A model generated the notes under the pieces. The model worked only from the letters and a program-made list of their open reading frames with translations. It did not search any database and was not told the origin of the DNA. Shown here piece by piece: positions 1 through 7,413 of a DNA stretch of 64,000 nt. The stretch lies in NCBI RefSeq assembly GCF_040049195.1, contig NZ_JBDZDL010000001.1, one strand, 5' to 3'. The stretch comes from NCEH01 sp040049195. GTDB lineage: Bacteria > Pseudomonadota > Alphaproteobacteria > Rhizobiales > Xanthobacteraceae. A program made the translations under genes and the position numbers. Position 1 is the stretch's first letter. Each line of letters starts with the position of its first letter.

Positions 1-149
1 TCCGCGAGATGAAGCGCGGCGGACAGGCCGGTATAGCCGCCGCCGACGATCACCACGTCCGCGCGGGTTTCACCGGACAGGGGTGGGAGGTCGGGAAACG
101 GGGTCGCGGTTGCCGCATACCAGGATTGGGGATGGCCGCCGAACGTCAT
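1..149 (-). CDS. FAD-dependent oxidoreductase (DAO family), N-terminal fragment
   Basis: Only the first 49 codons lie in the window; the gene runs off the left edge. The start ATG is at 149-147. A typical DAO-family N-terminus is visible, with an HPQSWY segment at residues 6-11 and a Rossmann FAD-binding GGGYTG at 36-41. This leader resembles gamma-glutamylputrescine oxidoreductases (PuuB/OrdL type), which oxidise gamma-glutamyl-putrescine. The next gene is a glutamine-synthetase-family protein, as expected for putrescine breakdown. The family is confident; the substrate is an inference from the neighbour. Confidence 0.75.
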   Translation of the reverse strand, partial: MTFGGHPQSWYAATATPFPDLPPLSGETRADVVIVGGGYTGLSAALHLA

Positions 150-395
150 GACTGTCCCTGTGTGGTGAGGCGGGAGGCGCTTTCGCCGCAGGGCCGGAGG
201 AAGACCTCCCGGCAGCTCGCTCTGCATCGCGTCCTGCCCTCTCCCTCGCCCTCCCCCGCAAGCGGGAGAGGAGACGCGCCGTGCATGCGGATGGGGCTTT
301 AGTACGAGCCCGCTCGAACCCCCTCTCCCGCTTGCGGGGGCGGGGTGGGAGGGGGAAAGCGGCTTTCGCGTCGGCCCCCTTTCGGGAGAAGCGCC
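150..395. repeat. Intergenic dispersed palindromic repeats (two copies)
   Basis: This 246-base gap between the oxidoreductase and the glutamine-synthetase-family gene holds two GC-rich palindromic units, around 235-275 and 317-358. Each has a CCCTC.CCCGC half facing a GCGGG.GAGGG half, and the two lie in opposite orientation. Related units occur at about 7286-7378, 51234-51272 and 53872-53915. They look like REP-type intergenic elements, and one may act as a transcription terminator. No gene is supported here. Confidence 0.6.
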
Positions 396-1799
396 TCACA
401 CGTTCAGCAGCAAATATTCCCGCTCCCAGGGCGAAATCACCCGCATGAAGGTCTCGAACTCCGCCTGCTTCACCGCCGCGTAGGTGGTGATGAAGCTCTT
501 GCCGAGCACTTCGGCCAGATCCTCGTTTTCCTCGAAGGCCGCCACCGCCTCCAGCAGGCCGCGCGGCAGGTCGAAGTCCAGGTCCTTCGCGTCGCCTTCC
601 AGCGGCTCGGTGGGGCGCAGGCCCTTCTGGATGCCGATATAGCCGCAGGCCAGCGACGCCGCGATGACGAGATAGGGATTGGCGTCGGAGGAGGGGACGC
701 GGTTCTCCACCCGTCGCGCGGCCGGCGGGGCGGGCGGCACGCGCAGGCCGGCGGTGCGATTGTCATAGCCCCACTGCACATTGATGGGCGCCATGGAATC
801 GCGCGTCAGCCGGCGATACGAGTTCACATAAGGCGCCAGGATGCACATGACCGAAGGCAGGTAGCGCTGGTGCCCGGCGAGGAAGGAGAAGAATTCCGGG
901 GTGGGGTCGCCGTCGTCGTCGGAGAAGATGTTCTTGCCGGTCTCGGCCGAGACCACCGATTGGTGGATGTGCATGGCGCTGCCCGGCTCGTTGGCGATCG
1001 GCTTGGCCATGAAGGTGGCGTAGATCTTATGGGCCAGCGCGGCCTCGCGGATCGTGCGCTTGAACAGGAACACCTGGTCGGCGAGCTCCAGCGGGTCACC
1101 GTGGCGCAGGTTGATTTCCATCTGCGCCGCGCCGTCCTCATGGATCAGCGTGTCGATCTCCAGGCCCTGAGCCTCGGAATAATCGTAGATGTCCTCGAAC
1201 AGGGCGTCGAACTCGTTCACCGCCTGGATGGAATAGGATTGCCGGCCGATCTCGGGGCGGCCCGAGCGGCCGACGGGCGGCTTCAGGGGATAGTCGGGGT
1301 CCACATTGGGCTCGACCAGGTAGAATTCGATCTCCGGCGCCACCACCGGCTTCCAGCCGCGCTTGGCATAGAGCGCCAGCACGTTCTTCAGCACCTGGCG
1401 CGGCGCGAGCTCCACCGGGCGGCCGTCGCGATGATAGGCGTTGTGGATGATCTGGGCGGTCGGGTCCTGTGCCCAGGGCACGGAGCACAGGGTGGAGAAA
1501 TCGGGCTCCAGCACCAGGTCGGAATCCGCGATCACGGAATCCACCAACCCCTCATAGGAGGGATATTCGCCGGAAATAGTCTGGAAGAAGACCGAGAGCG
1601 GCAGGTTCATCACCGGCGAGGAGAGGAACTTGGAAGCTGGCATGATCTTGCCGCGGGCGACGCCCGCAAGGTCCGGGACGGTGCATTCGATCTCGGTGAT
1701 GCCGCGAGACACCATCCAGGCTTTCGCCTCCGCCAGGGATTTGACGCCGCGCGGCAGCGCCAGATGTTCCGATTCGCCCGCTTTGCTCCGTTTAGCCAT
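396..1799 (-). CDS. Glutamine synthetase family protein (gamma-glutamylpolyamine synthetase-like)
   Basis: A 467-residue GS-fold ligase that would join glutamate to an amine using ATP. The catalytic beta-grasp/GS signatures are visible: EIEFYL near residues 156-161, the HIHQS ATP/metal segment near 277-281, and an ENRVPSSDANPYL block in the C-terminal half. The divergent N-terminus (PDLAGVARGK) and the adjacent DAO oxidase favour a PuuA-type gamma-glutamylputrescine synthetase over GlnA. I chose the ATG at 1799 because GAGAGGA precedes it at good spacing; an in-frame ATG at 1826 has no such site. The exact amine substrate cannot be read from sequence. Confidence 0.85.
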   Translation of the reverse strand: MAKRSKAGESEHLALPRGVKSLAEAKAWMVSRGITEIECTVPDLAGVARGKIMPASKFLSSPVMNLPLSVFFQTISGEYPSYEGLVDSVIADSDLVLEPDFSTLCSVPWAQDPTAQIIHNAYHRDGRPVELAPRQVLKNVLALYAKRGWKPVVAPEIEFYLVEPNVDPDYPLKPPVGRSGRPEIGRQSYSIQAVNEFDALFEDIYDYSEAQGLEIDTLIHEDGAAQMEINLRHGDPLELADQVFLFKRTIREAALAHKIYATFMAKPIANEPGSAMHIHQSVVSAETGKNIFSDDDGDPTPEFFSFLAGHQRYLPSVMCILAPYVNSYRRLTRDSMAPINVQWGYDNRTAGLRVPPAPPAARRVENRVPSSDANPYLVIAASLACGYIGIQKGLRPTEPLEGDAKDLDFDLPRGLLEAVAAFEENEDLAEVLGKSFITTYAAVKQAEFETFMRVISPWEREYLLLNV

Positions 1800-2021
1800 G
1801 ATGTCCTCTCGCGTGACCGAACGCACGCACGGCCAGGGAACACCTGCCCATGGGGCGAAGTCAACGCGGGCTGCGCCGCAACACGGTAAAAGCGCAAAAG
1901 AACGGGAGTGGAACGAATCGCGGCCGAATCGAGAGTCGATGAAGGTTCGCGTTTTGCCCCGTACAAGGGCTAGTGGGACTCGCGGCGCGGTAACCGATTC
2001 CGCATCAAAACGCGGGCTGCG

Positions 2022-2903
2022 CTATTGCGGCTTCGGCGCGTTCACTGGCACCGTATTTTCCTTCACCGCCGTGTCGAAGGCGGTGGCTTCCAGGATCGCG
2101 GTGCCGATCATGGTGGCGACCGACACCTTGAAGGGGGCCAGCAGGCGGGTGCCGGCGACCGGCACCAGCCACACGAACATCTCCTTGTTTTCCTGCATGT
2201 ATTTGACCGTGTAGCGGGTCGGCCGGTGGCCGGCGACGGGGGTATAGCCGGCGCGGCACACCACGGCGGGGCCGCTGTAGCCCTTGGGGATCTTCACCTG
2301 TTCCACCCGCAGGTAGCTCAGCGAGATGTCGTAGCGCTGGCGCCCGTCGAACACCGGGATCGAACGGTCGCAGGCGGCGGCGGAGAGCATGTCCACCGTG
2401 CCGGGCACATAGACGAAGGCCCCGCTCATGGGATCGATGATGTTGGTGAGATGGGCGTCGGTGATCTCCACGCGGTCCGGCAGCGGCTTGATGGGAGGCT
2501 CCACCACCAGTTCCTTCACCGTATTGTTCGCCACCGCGAAGCGCACGCCCTCGGCCTTGCCGTCCGCCTCGGCCGCCACCGCGAACACCTGGGGCACCAC
2601 CTTGCCCATGCCGATGGCGCCGCGCGCCGCGACGCTGCCCTTGCCCGAGGAGACCGCGCGCAGCACGCCGGTGATGCGGCCGGTGGCGGCGATTTCGTAA
2701 GTAGTGCCGGTGGCTTCGGCCACCAGCGTGGCGCGGCCGATCTCGACCCCGCCGACGGTGAGGGAATATTTCGCGTCGAGCCGCCCGTCGGCTCGCGCGG
2801 GGCCGGTCGCCGCGGGCAGGACGGCGCCCAGGCACAGCACGGCGGCCGCGAACGGTCCCAAGCGGCGGAGCAGGCGACCCACAGGGGAAGCAACGTCGGT
2901 CAT
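2022..2903 (-). CDS. DUF3108 domain-containing exported protein
   Basis: About 293 residues. The N-terminus has arginines followed by a hydrophobic stretch and an ARA cleavage-like site near residue 38, so export to the periplasm is likely. The rest is a beta-rich DUF3108 domain, beginning with a YSLTVGGVEIGRATL block and ending with a conserved RYTVKYMQEN segment. The biochemical role of DUF3108 proteins is unknown; an envelope function is inferred. Two adjacent ATGs exist at 2906 and 2903, and the second is better spaced from AGGA. It stands alone on the minus strand, divergent from infC. Confidence 0.75.
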   Translation of the reverse strand: MTDVASPVGRLLRRLGPFAAAVLCLGAVLPAATGPARADGRLDAKYSLTVGGVEIGRATLVAEATGTTYEIAATGRITGVLRAVSSGKGSVAARGAIGMGKVVPQVFAVAAEADGKAEGVRFAVANNTVKELVVEPPIKPLPDRVEITDAHLTNIIDPMSGAFVYVPGTVDMLSAAACDRSIPVFDGRQRYDISLSYLRVEQVKIPKGYSGPAVVCRAGYTPVAGHRPTRYTVKYMQENKEMFVWLVPVAGTRLLAPFKVSVATMIGTAILEATAFDTAVKENTVPVNAPKPQ

Positions 2904-3071
2904 CATCGGGTCCTGGAAAGGCGGCGGGTCGGCACCCGGCGGAGCGTCCGGCCCTGCTGCTGTCTCCCGAATGCCGGGTGAAGGCGGCTGAACTGTGGCT
3001 CTCGGGCGTGGCAGGTGGCGGTGCTTCGGGCCGAAAAATGGCCCGGATCACCGCTCGAGAGGTCTTGGTTA

Positions 3072-3100
3072 TTGACTTCGCACCTCAGAGTCACGATCTT
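3072..3100 (+). promoter_or_regulatory. Possible promoter for infC
   Basis: TTGACT at 3072-3077 is a near-consensus -35 hexamer, 17 bases from a poor -10 (GATCTT, 3095-3100). It lies in the roughly 300-base gap between the divergent DUF3108 gene and infC. Position and spacing are suitable, but the -10 is weak, so this is tentative. Nothing else is evident in this gap. Confidence 0.3.
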
Positions 3101-3210
3101 CTGTGTCCGCTCTTGGTCGGGGGCTTCTGGCTGCGCGCTTTCATGTGAAGTTGCGCGCCGATTTCCCCTGCCGCGCGTGATCCAATTTAATGGCAGAGGA
3201 GATTTTCGCC

Positions 3211-3747
3211 ATTCGTCGCCCCATGAGACCCGTCGCGCCGGAGAAGGATGGTCCGCGCGTCAATGAGGAAATCCGCATCCGCGAAGTGCAGCTGATCGAT
3301 CAGGATGGGCAGAACCGCGGTGTGGTAGCAATCCGCGATGCCCTCCAGCTCGCGCAGGAAGCCGGCCTCGATCTCGTGGAGATCGCGCCCAATTCCGCCC
3401 CGCCCGTCTGCAAGATCCTCGATTTCGGCCGGTTCAAGTATCAGAACCAGAAGAAGGCCAGCGAGGCCCGCAAGAAGCAGAAGGTGGTCGAGGTCAAGGA
3501 AATCAAGCTGCGGCCCGGCATCGACACCCACGACTACGAAGTGAAGATGCGCTCCATGCAGCGGTTCTTCGAAGAGGGCGACAAGGTGAAGGTCACCCTG
3601 CGCTTCCGTGGCCGTGAGATGGCGCACCAGGACATCGGCTACAAGTTGCTGCAGAAGCTGCGCGACGATGTGGCCACCATCGCCAAGGTGGAGGCCGAGC
3701 CCATGCTCGAAGGCCGCCAGATGATCATGATCCTGGCGCCGCGCTGA
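3211..3747 (+). CDS. infC: Translation initiation factor IF-3
   Basis: IF-3 binds the 30S subunit, keeps the subunits apart and checks the start codon. The protein of 178 residues (E. coli 180) has the expected N-terminal domain (RVNEEIR..VQLID..G), the linker motif LDLVEIAP..PPVCKI.DFG.., and the C-terminal domain with KEIKLRP.ID.HDYEVK and a KVKVTLRFRGRE block. The start is assigned to ATT at 3211. AGGAG at 3197-3201 is 9 bases upstream, and homologues begin MRRP. An in-frame ATG at 3190 lacks a ribosome-binding site. Rare AUU starts are a known autoregulatory feature of infC. Confidence 0.97.
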   Translation: MRRPMRPVAPEKDGPRVNEEIRIREVQLIDQDGQNRGVVAIRDALQLAQEAGLDLVEIAPNSAPPVCKILDFGRFKYQNQKKASEARKKQKVVEVKEIKLRPGIDTHDYEVKMRSMQRFFEEGDKVKVTLRFRGREMAHQDIGYKLLQKLRDDVATIAKVEAEPMLEGRQMIMILAPR

Positions 3748-3774
3748 ACGGCGACGGACGACTGGCGAAAATAG

Positions 3775-3805
3775 AGCCCGGATCCTTCGATCCGGGCTTT
3801 TCTTT
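3775..3805 (+). terminator. infC: Rho-independent terminator after infC
   Basis: A perfect 10-bp stem (AGCCCGGATC / GATCCGGGCT) with a CTTC tetraloop is followed by TTTCTTTT. It lies 27 bases after the infC stop and separates infC from the opposite-strand BA14K gene. Confidence 0.93.
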
Positions 3806-3825
3806 TGGCTCATGCAGCGCGTGCG

Positions 3826-4263
3826 TCAGGTGCAGGGATGGCGCAGGCCGTCATAGCCGAGATAGGTGCCGGTGGCGGGATCGAACGAGCGATAGCGCTG
3901 GGCGCAATAAGCCGCCCAATTGCCCGGAGGGGGTGCGGAATTGGCGGCATTGGCCGCGCTCGCCGCCGCCGCGCCAAGCATCATACCGCCCACAACGCCG
4001 GCCGCGACCGCCGCGCCATTGTTGTTACAGCCGCCCCAGCCGCAATTGCGGTAGCCATAGCCGTAGCCATAGCGCGGCCCGCGCCAACCGGGTCCATAGC
4101 CCGGACCGCCCCAGCCGGGGCCACCACGCCACTGCACATTGGTGACGGGAGATTCGCCCGCGACTCCGATCGAAGCAGGGCGCAGGGGCTGCGCCTGGGC
4201 GCCGGAAACCGCGAGGGCCGCGGTGAGACCCGCGGCGGCGAGCAGAGAGAGGGATTTACGCAT
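3826..4263 (-). CDS. BA14K family secreted protein
   Basis: A 145-residue protein with a Sec signal peptide (to about AQA, residue 24), a low-complexity middle rich in Gly, Trp, Pro and Tyr, a hydrophobic Ala/Gly stretch, and a C-terminal BA14K motif (AYCAQRYRSFDPATGTYLGY). BA14K proteins were described in Brucella as immunoreactive, lectin-like envelope proteins; the role in this organism is unknown. AAAGGAG sits 9 bases before the ATG. A paralogue follows at 4379-5002, and the pair interrupts the usual infC-rpmI-rplT order. Confidence 0.88.
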   Translation of the reverse strand: MRKSLSLLAAAGLTAALAVSGAQAQPLRPASIGVAGESPVTNVQWRGGPGWGGPGYGPGWRGPRYGYGYGYRNCGWGGCNNNGAAVAAGVVGGMMLGAAAASAANAANSAPPPGNWAAYCAQRYRSFDPATGTYLGYDGLRHPCT

Positions 4264-4378
4264 CGGGTGCTTCTCCTTTGGGAAGGAAACGCCCGGGAGC
4301 CGAAAAGGTCGCCGCCCTCACGCGTGTGTGAAGGCGGCGTGCCGGATCGGGACTGTCGCCGCCCGATCGAAGCCCGCC

Positions 4379-5002
4379 TCACGGGCAGGGATGGCGCCGC
4401 CCGTCATAGCCGAGGAAGGTGCCGGTGCGCGGATCGTAGGAGCGATAGCGCTGCGAGCAATAGGCCACCCAATTTGTGCCCGGGGGCGGCCCCTGGTTGG
4501 CGGCAAGGGCCGCTGCCGAGCCGATCACCACGCCGGTCGCGACCGCACCGCCATAGCCCCAGCCCGGGCCCCATCCGGGCCCCCAGCCGCCACCCCAGCC
4601 CCAGCCGGGCCCGTAGACTGGCGCATAGCCCCAGCCGGGACCCCAGCCGACGGGTCGATTCCATCCGGGACCCCAGCCGGGGCGGTTCCAGCCCGGGCCC
4701 CAGACCGGCCGTCCGGCCCAGCCGGGTCCACCCCATCCCGGGCGACCTCCCCATCCGGGGCGTCCTGCCCATCCCGGGCCGCCGCCCCATCCGGGGCGAC
4801 CGCCCCAGCCGGGCCTGCCGCCCCAGCCGCGGCGATATTGAACCTGTTCGATGGGGAAAGCGGCGGTGCCGGCGGCCTTCGCGCTCAGGGGCTGCATGGC
4901 CCCGAGCCGCAAGGCCTGGGCGCTCGCCGGCGCCATACTGAACCCAAGGCCCGCCACCGCGAGGGCGGCGGTGAAGACTGAAACACGCAAAGGCGTCCGC
5001 AT
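4379..5002 (-). CDS. BA14K family secreted protein with Gly-Trp-Pro repeats
   Basis: Paralogue of the neighbouring BA14K gene, about 207 residues. It has a signal peptide ending near ASA-Q, then a long tract of GRPGWGG / GPGWNRP repeats at about residues 58-140, a short hydrophobic segment, and a C-terminal BA14K motif (AYCSQRYRSYDPRTGTFLGY). The second of two nearby ATGs (5002) is chosen because AGGAG is 6 bases upstream of it. The repeat tract is low in complexity and could vary in length between strains. Secreted or envelope location is inferred from the signal peptide. Confidence 0.85.
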   Translation of the reverse strand: MRTPLRVSVFTAALAVAGLGFSMAPASAQALRLGAMQPLSAKAAGTAAFPIEQVQYRRGWGGRPGWGGRPGWGGGPGWAGRPGWGGRPGWGGPGWAGRPVWGPGWNRPGWGPGWNRPVGWGPGWGYAPVYGPGWGWGGGWGPGWGPGWGYGGAVATGVVIGSAAALAANQGPPPGTNWVAYCSQRYRSYDPRTGTFLGYDGRRHPCP

Positions 5003-5035
5003 CGTCATCTCCTGCCCGGATCCCGCCGGGCGCAA

Positions 5036-5306
5036 GGCACGAGGCCCCTAGCCTCAATTTGGCAACAAAGCAGAGCGAACGGGCGCAATGATGGCGGCTT
5101 AAGCCTTGGCGGGCGGGCAAATGTGTTGCAGTGCGGTGTTTTGCGAAGGCAGCCGGCTTGCGTTTCGCGTGACAGTCCTGTAACGAGTGCGGCCTTCGAA
5201 CCGGCCGGCGACAAGGGCTGCCGTGTTGGTTCTTATCGCTCATATCAACAAAAGGCTGAATGCCCCGTGCGGCAACGTGCGGCGGATGGCGGTCACGGAG
5301 AGCAAA
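5036..5306. other. Intergenic leader upstream of rpmI
   Basis: This 271-base stretch separates the second BA14K gene (minus) from rpmI (plus) and must hold the divergent promoters and the rpmI-rplT leader. L20-responsive leader RNAs are known upstream of rpmI in other bacteria, but I cannot identify a defined structure or clear promoter hexamers by eye. Confidence 0.35.
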
Positions 5307-5507
5307 ATGCCCAAGATGAAGACCAAGTCGGGAGCGAAGAAACGCTTCCGTCTGACGGGTACCGGGAAAGTTATCGCCTCCCAGGCCGGCAAGCGGCACG
5401 GGATGATCAAGCGGACCAATGCCCAGATCCGCAACCAGCGCGGCACCACCATCCTCTGCGAGAGCGATGGACGGGTGATCCGCAAGTCGTTCCTGCCGAA
5501 CGGCTGA
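5307..5507 (+). CDS. rpmI: 50S ribosomal protein L35
   Basis: A 66-residue, very basic protein beginning MPKMKTKSGAKKRF, the L35 signature, with a conserved RHGMIKR segment in the middle. GGAG lies 6 bases before the ATG at 5307; longer in-frame extensions upstream are not L35 sequence. It is the first gene of the rpmI-rplT pair, 27 bases upstream of rplT. Confidence 0.97.
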   Translation: MPKMKTKSGAKKRFRLTGTGKVIASQAGKRHGMIKRTNAQIRNQRGTTILCESDGRVIRKSFLPNG

Positions 5508-5534
5508 CGCACTGCGATCTGAAGGAGATCATCC

Positions 5535-5897
5535 ATGGCCCGCGTGAAACGTGGCGTAACTTCCCACGCCAAGCATAAAAAGGTCTTTGAAGCCGCCAAG
5601 GGCTTCTATGGCCGTCGTAAGAACACCATCCGCGCTGCGAAGTCGGCCGTCGAACGGTCGATGCAGTATGCCTACCGCGACCGCAAGGTGAAGAAGCGCA
5701 CGTTCCGCGCGCTCTGGATCCAGCGCATCAACGCCGGCGTGCGCGAACTCGACCTCGGCCTCACCTATGGCGGCTTTATCAACGGTCTCGCGAAGGCGGG
5801 GATCGAAGTGGACCGCAAGGTGCTCTCGGATATCGCCATCCACGAGCCCGAGGCGTTCAAGGCCCTGGTGGAGAAGGCCAAGGCCGCCCTGGCCTGA
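5535..5897 (+). CDS. rplT: 50S ribosomal protein L20
   Basis: A 120-residue L20 (usual 117-120), with the N-terminal MARVKRGV, the YGRRKN and AYRDRK.KKR.FR.LWI.RI signatures, and a C-terminal globular region. L20 is needed for early 50S assembly and commonly represses its own operon. A strong Shine-Dalgarno sequence (GAAGGAG) precedes the ATG, and the gene follows rpmI closely. Confidence 0.98.
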   Translation: MARVKRGVTSHAKHKKVFEAAKGFYGRRKNTIRAAKSAVERSMQYAYRDRKVKKRTFRALWIQRINAGVRELDLGLTYGGFINGLAKAGIEVDRKVLSDIAIHEPEAFKALVEKAKAALA

Positions 5898-5934
5898 GGC
5901 TCATCCCGGCGCGACCCGCCCGACCGAGACTGAC

Positions 5935-5966
5935 AAGCCCCGCGCGGAGACGCGTTCGGGGCTTTT
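5935..5966 (+). terminator. rplT: Rho-independent terminator after rplT
   Basis: AAGCCCCG pairs with CGGGGCTT, with an inner CGCG/CGCG stem around a GAGA loop and a two-base TT bulge, followed by a short T run. It ends the rpmI-rplT unit. pheS begins about 190 bases later and probably has its own promoter. Confidence 0.8.
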
Positions 5967-6153
5967 CGCTTTGCGCGGGACGCGTCTATAACCGGCGCCG
6001 AATTCATCCCGTCTCGGCCGGGCGTCAACCGGCCGTCCACACGAAGCCGCCAGCCCGCCTCTCGGGGCCGTGCCGGCGGACCGGCGCGGATCCCCCAAGT
6101 CACGCCGGGGGGATGACGGCACATCACTTGGCTGCATCTGAAGGCCCGAACCC

Positions 6154-7263
6154 ATGTCCGAGCTCGTTTTGACCGATCATCCCGGCCTCGATGCCCTGGA
6201 GCGTGAGGTCTCCGCCGGGATTCTCGCGGCCGGCGACGAAGCCGCGCTGGAAGCGGTGCGCATCGCCGCCCTCGGCAAGAAGGGCAGCGTCTCCGAACTG
6301 CTGAAATCGCTCGGCGGCATGAGCCCGGACGAGCGCAAGACCATGGGTCCGGCCATCAACGGCCTGCGCGACCGGGTGCAGGGGCTGCTCGCCGTGCGCA
6401 AGGAAGCGCTGAAGGCCGCCGCCCTCGAAGCCCGCCTCGCCACCGAGCGGGTGGACGTGAGCCTGCCGGTGCGCGAGCCGCGCGCCGAGATCGGCCGCGT
6501 GCATCCCATCACCCAGGTGACCGAGGAACTGACCGCCATCTTCGCCGACATGGGCTTCTCGGTGGCGGAAGGGCCGGACATCGAGACCGACTTCTATAAT
6601 TTCACCGCGCTGAACTTCCCCGCCGGCCACCCGGCGCGCGAGATGCACGACACCTTCTTCCTGCCGCCCAATGCCGAGGGCGAGCGCAAGGTGCTGCGCA
6701 CCCACACCTCCCCGGTGCAGGTGCGCACCATGATGAGCAAGACCCCGCCCATCCGCGTCATCTGTCCCGGCCGCACCTATCGCTGCGACAGCGACCAGAC
6801 CCATACCCCCATGTTCCACCAGGTGGAGGGGCTGGTGATCGACAAGGGCTCCCACATGGGCCACCTCAAGTGGATCCTGCAGGAATTCTGCAAGGCGTTC
6901 TTCGAGGTGGAGAATGTGACGATGCGCTTCCGCCCGTCCTTCTTCCCCTTCACCGAGCCGAGCATGGAAGTGGACATCCAGTGCGACCGCTCGCGCCCCG
7001 GCGAGATCCGCTTCGGCGAGGGCAACGACTGGCTGGAGATCCTGGGCTGCGGCATGGTGCATCCCAACGTGCTGCGCAATTGCGGCATCGACCCGGACAT
7101 CTACCAGGGCTTCGCCTGGGGCATGGGCATCGACCGCATCGCCATGCTGAAATACGGCATGAGCGATCTGCGCGCCTTCTTCGAGGCGGACGTGCGCTGG
7201 CTCTCCCACTACGGCTTCCGCCCGCTGGACTTCCCGACCCTGGCCGGGGGCCTGAGCGCGTGA
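6154..7263 (+). CDS. pheS: Phenylalanyl-tRNA synthetase alpha subunit
   Basis: A 369-residue class II synthetase subunit that activates phenylalanine and charges tRNA(Phe) as part of an alpha2-beta2 enzyme. The N-terminal coiled-coil tRNA-binding region (about 1-90) is followed by the catalytic core with HPITQ, RTHTSPVQVR, a motif-2-like CPGRTYRCD, FRPSFFPFTEPS and the motif-3 GMGIDRIAMLKYG. Length and motifs are normal. pheT follows after a 150-base gap that holds a palindromic repeat. Confidence 0.98.
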   Translation: MSELVLTDHPGLDALEREVSAGILAAGDEAALEAVRIAALGKKGSVSELLKSLGGMSPDERKTMGPAINGLRDRVQGLLAVRKEALKAAALEARLATERVDVSLPVREPRAEIGRVHPITQVTEELTAIFADMGFSVAEGPDIETDFYNFTALNFPAGHPAREMHDTFFLPPNAEGERKVLRTHTSPVQVRTMMSKTPPIRVICPGRTYRCDSDQTHTPMFHQVEGLVIDKGSHMGHLKWILQEFCKAFFEVENVTMRFRPSFFPFTEPSMEVDIQCDRSRPGEIRFGEGNDWLEILGCGMVHPNVLRNCGIDPDIYQGFAWGMGIDRIAMLKYGMSDLRAFFEADVRWLSHYGFRPLDFPTLAGGLSA

Positions 7264-7285
7264 GTGCGGCAGAGGTGGCACGATT

Positions 7286-7378
7286 GCCTCCTCCCAGCCC
7301 TTTCCCGCAAATGGGAGAGGGGGCGAAGGTCCCGGCGTTGATCTCTCTTCCGCTTGCGGGGAAGAGGTGGGAGCGGGA
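7286..7378. repeat. Dispersed palindromic repeat inside the pheS-pheT gap
   Basis: Two GC-rich half-elements, CCCTTTCCCGCAAATGGGAGAGGG-like and CTCTTCCGCTTGCGGGGAAGAG-like, sit between pheS and pheT. They are related to the units at 235-358, 51234-51272 and 53872-53915. The element probably forms hairpins in the pheST transcript and could modulate downstream expression or mRNA stability; that effect is inferred. Confidence 0.6.
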
Positions 7379-7413
7379 AAAGGCACGGACCTGACAGGAC
7401 AAGGAACAGACCG

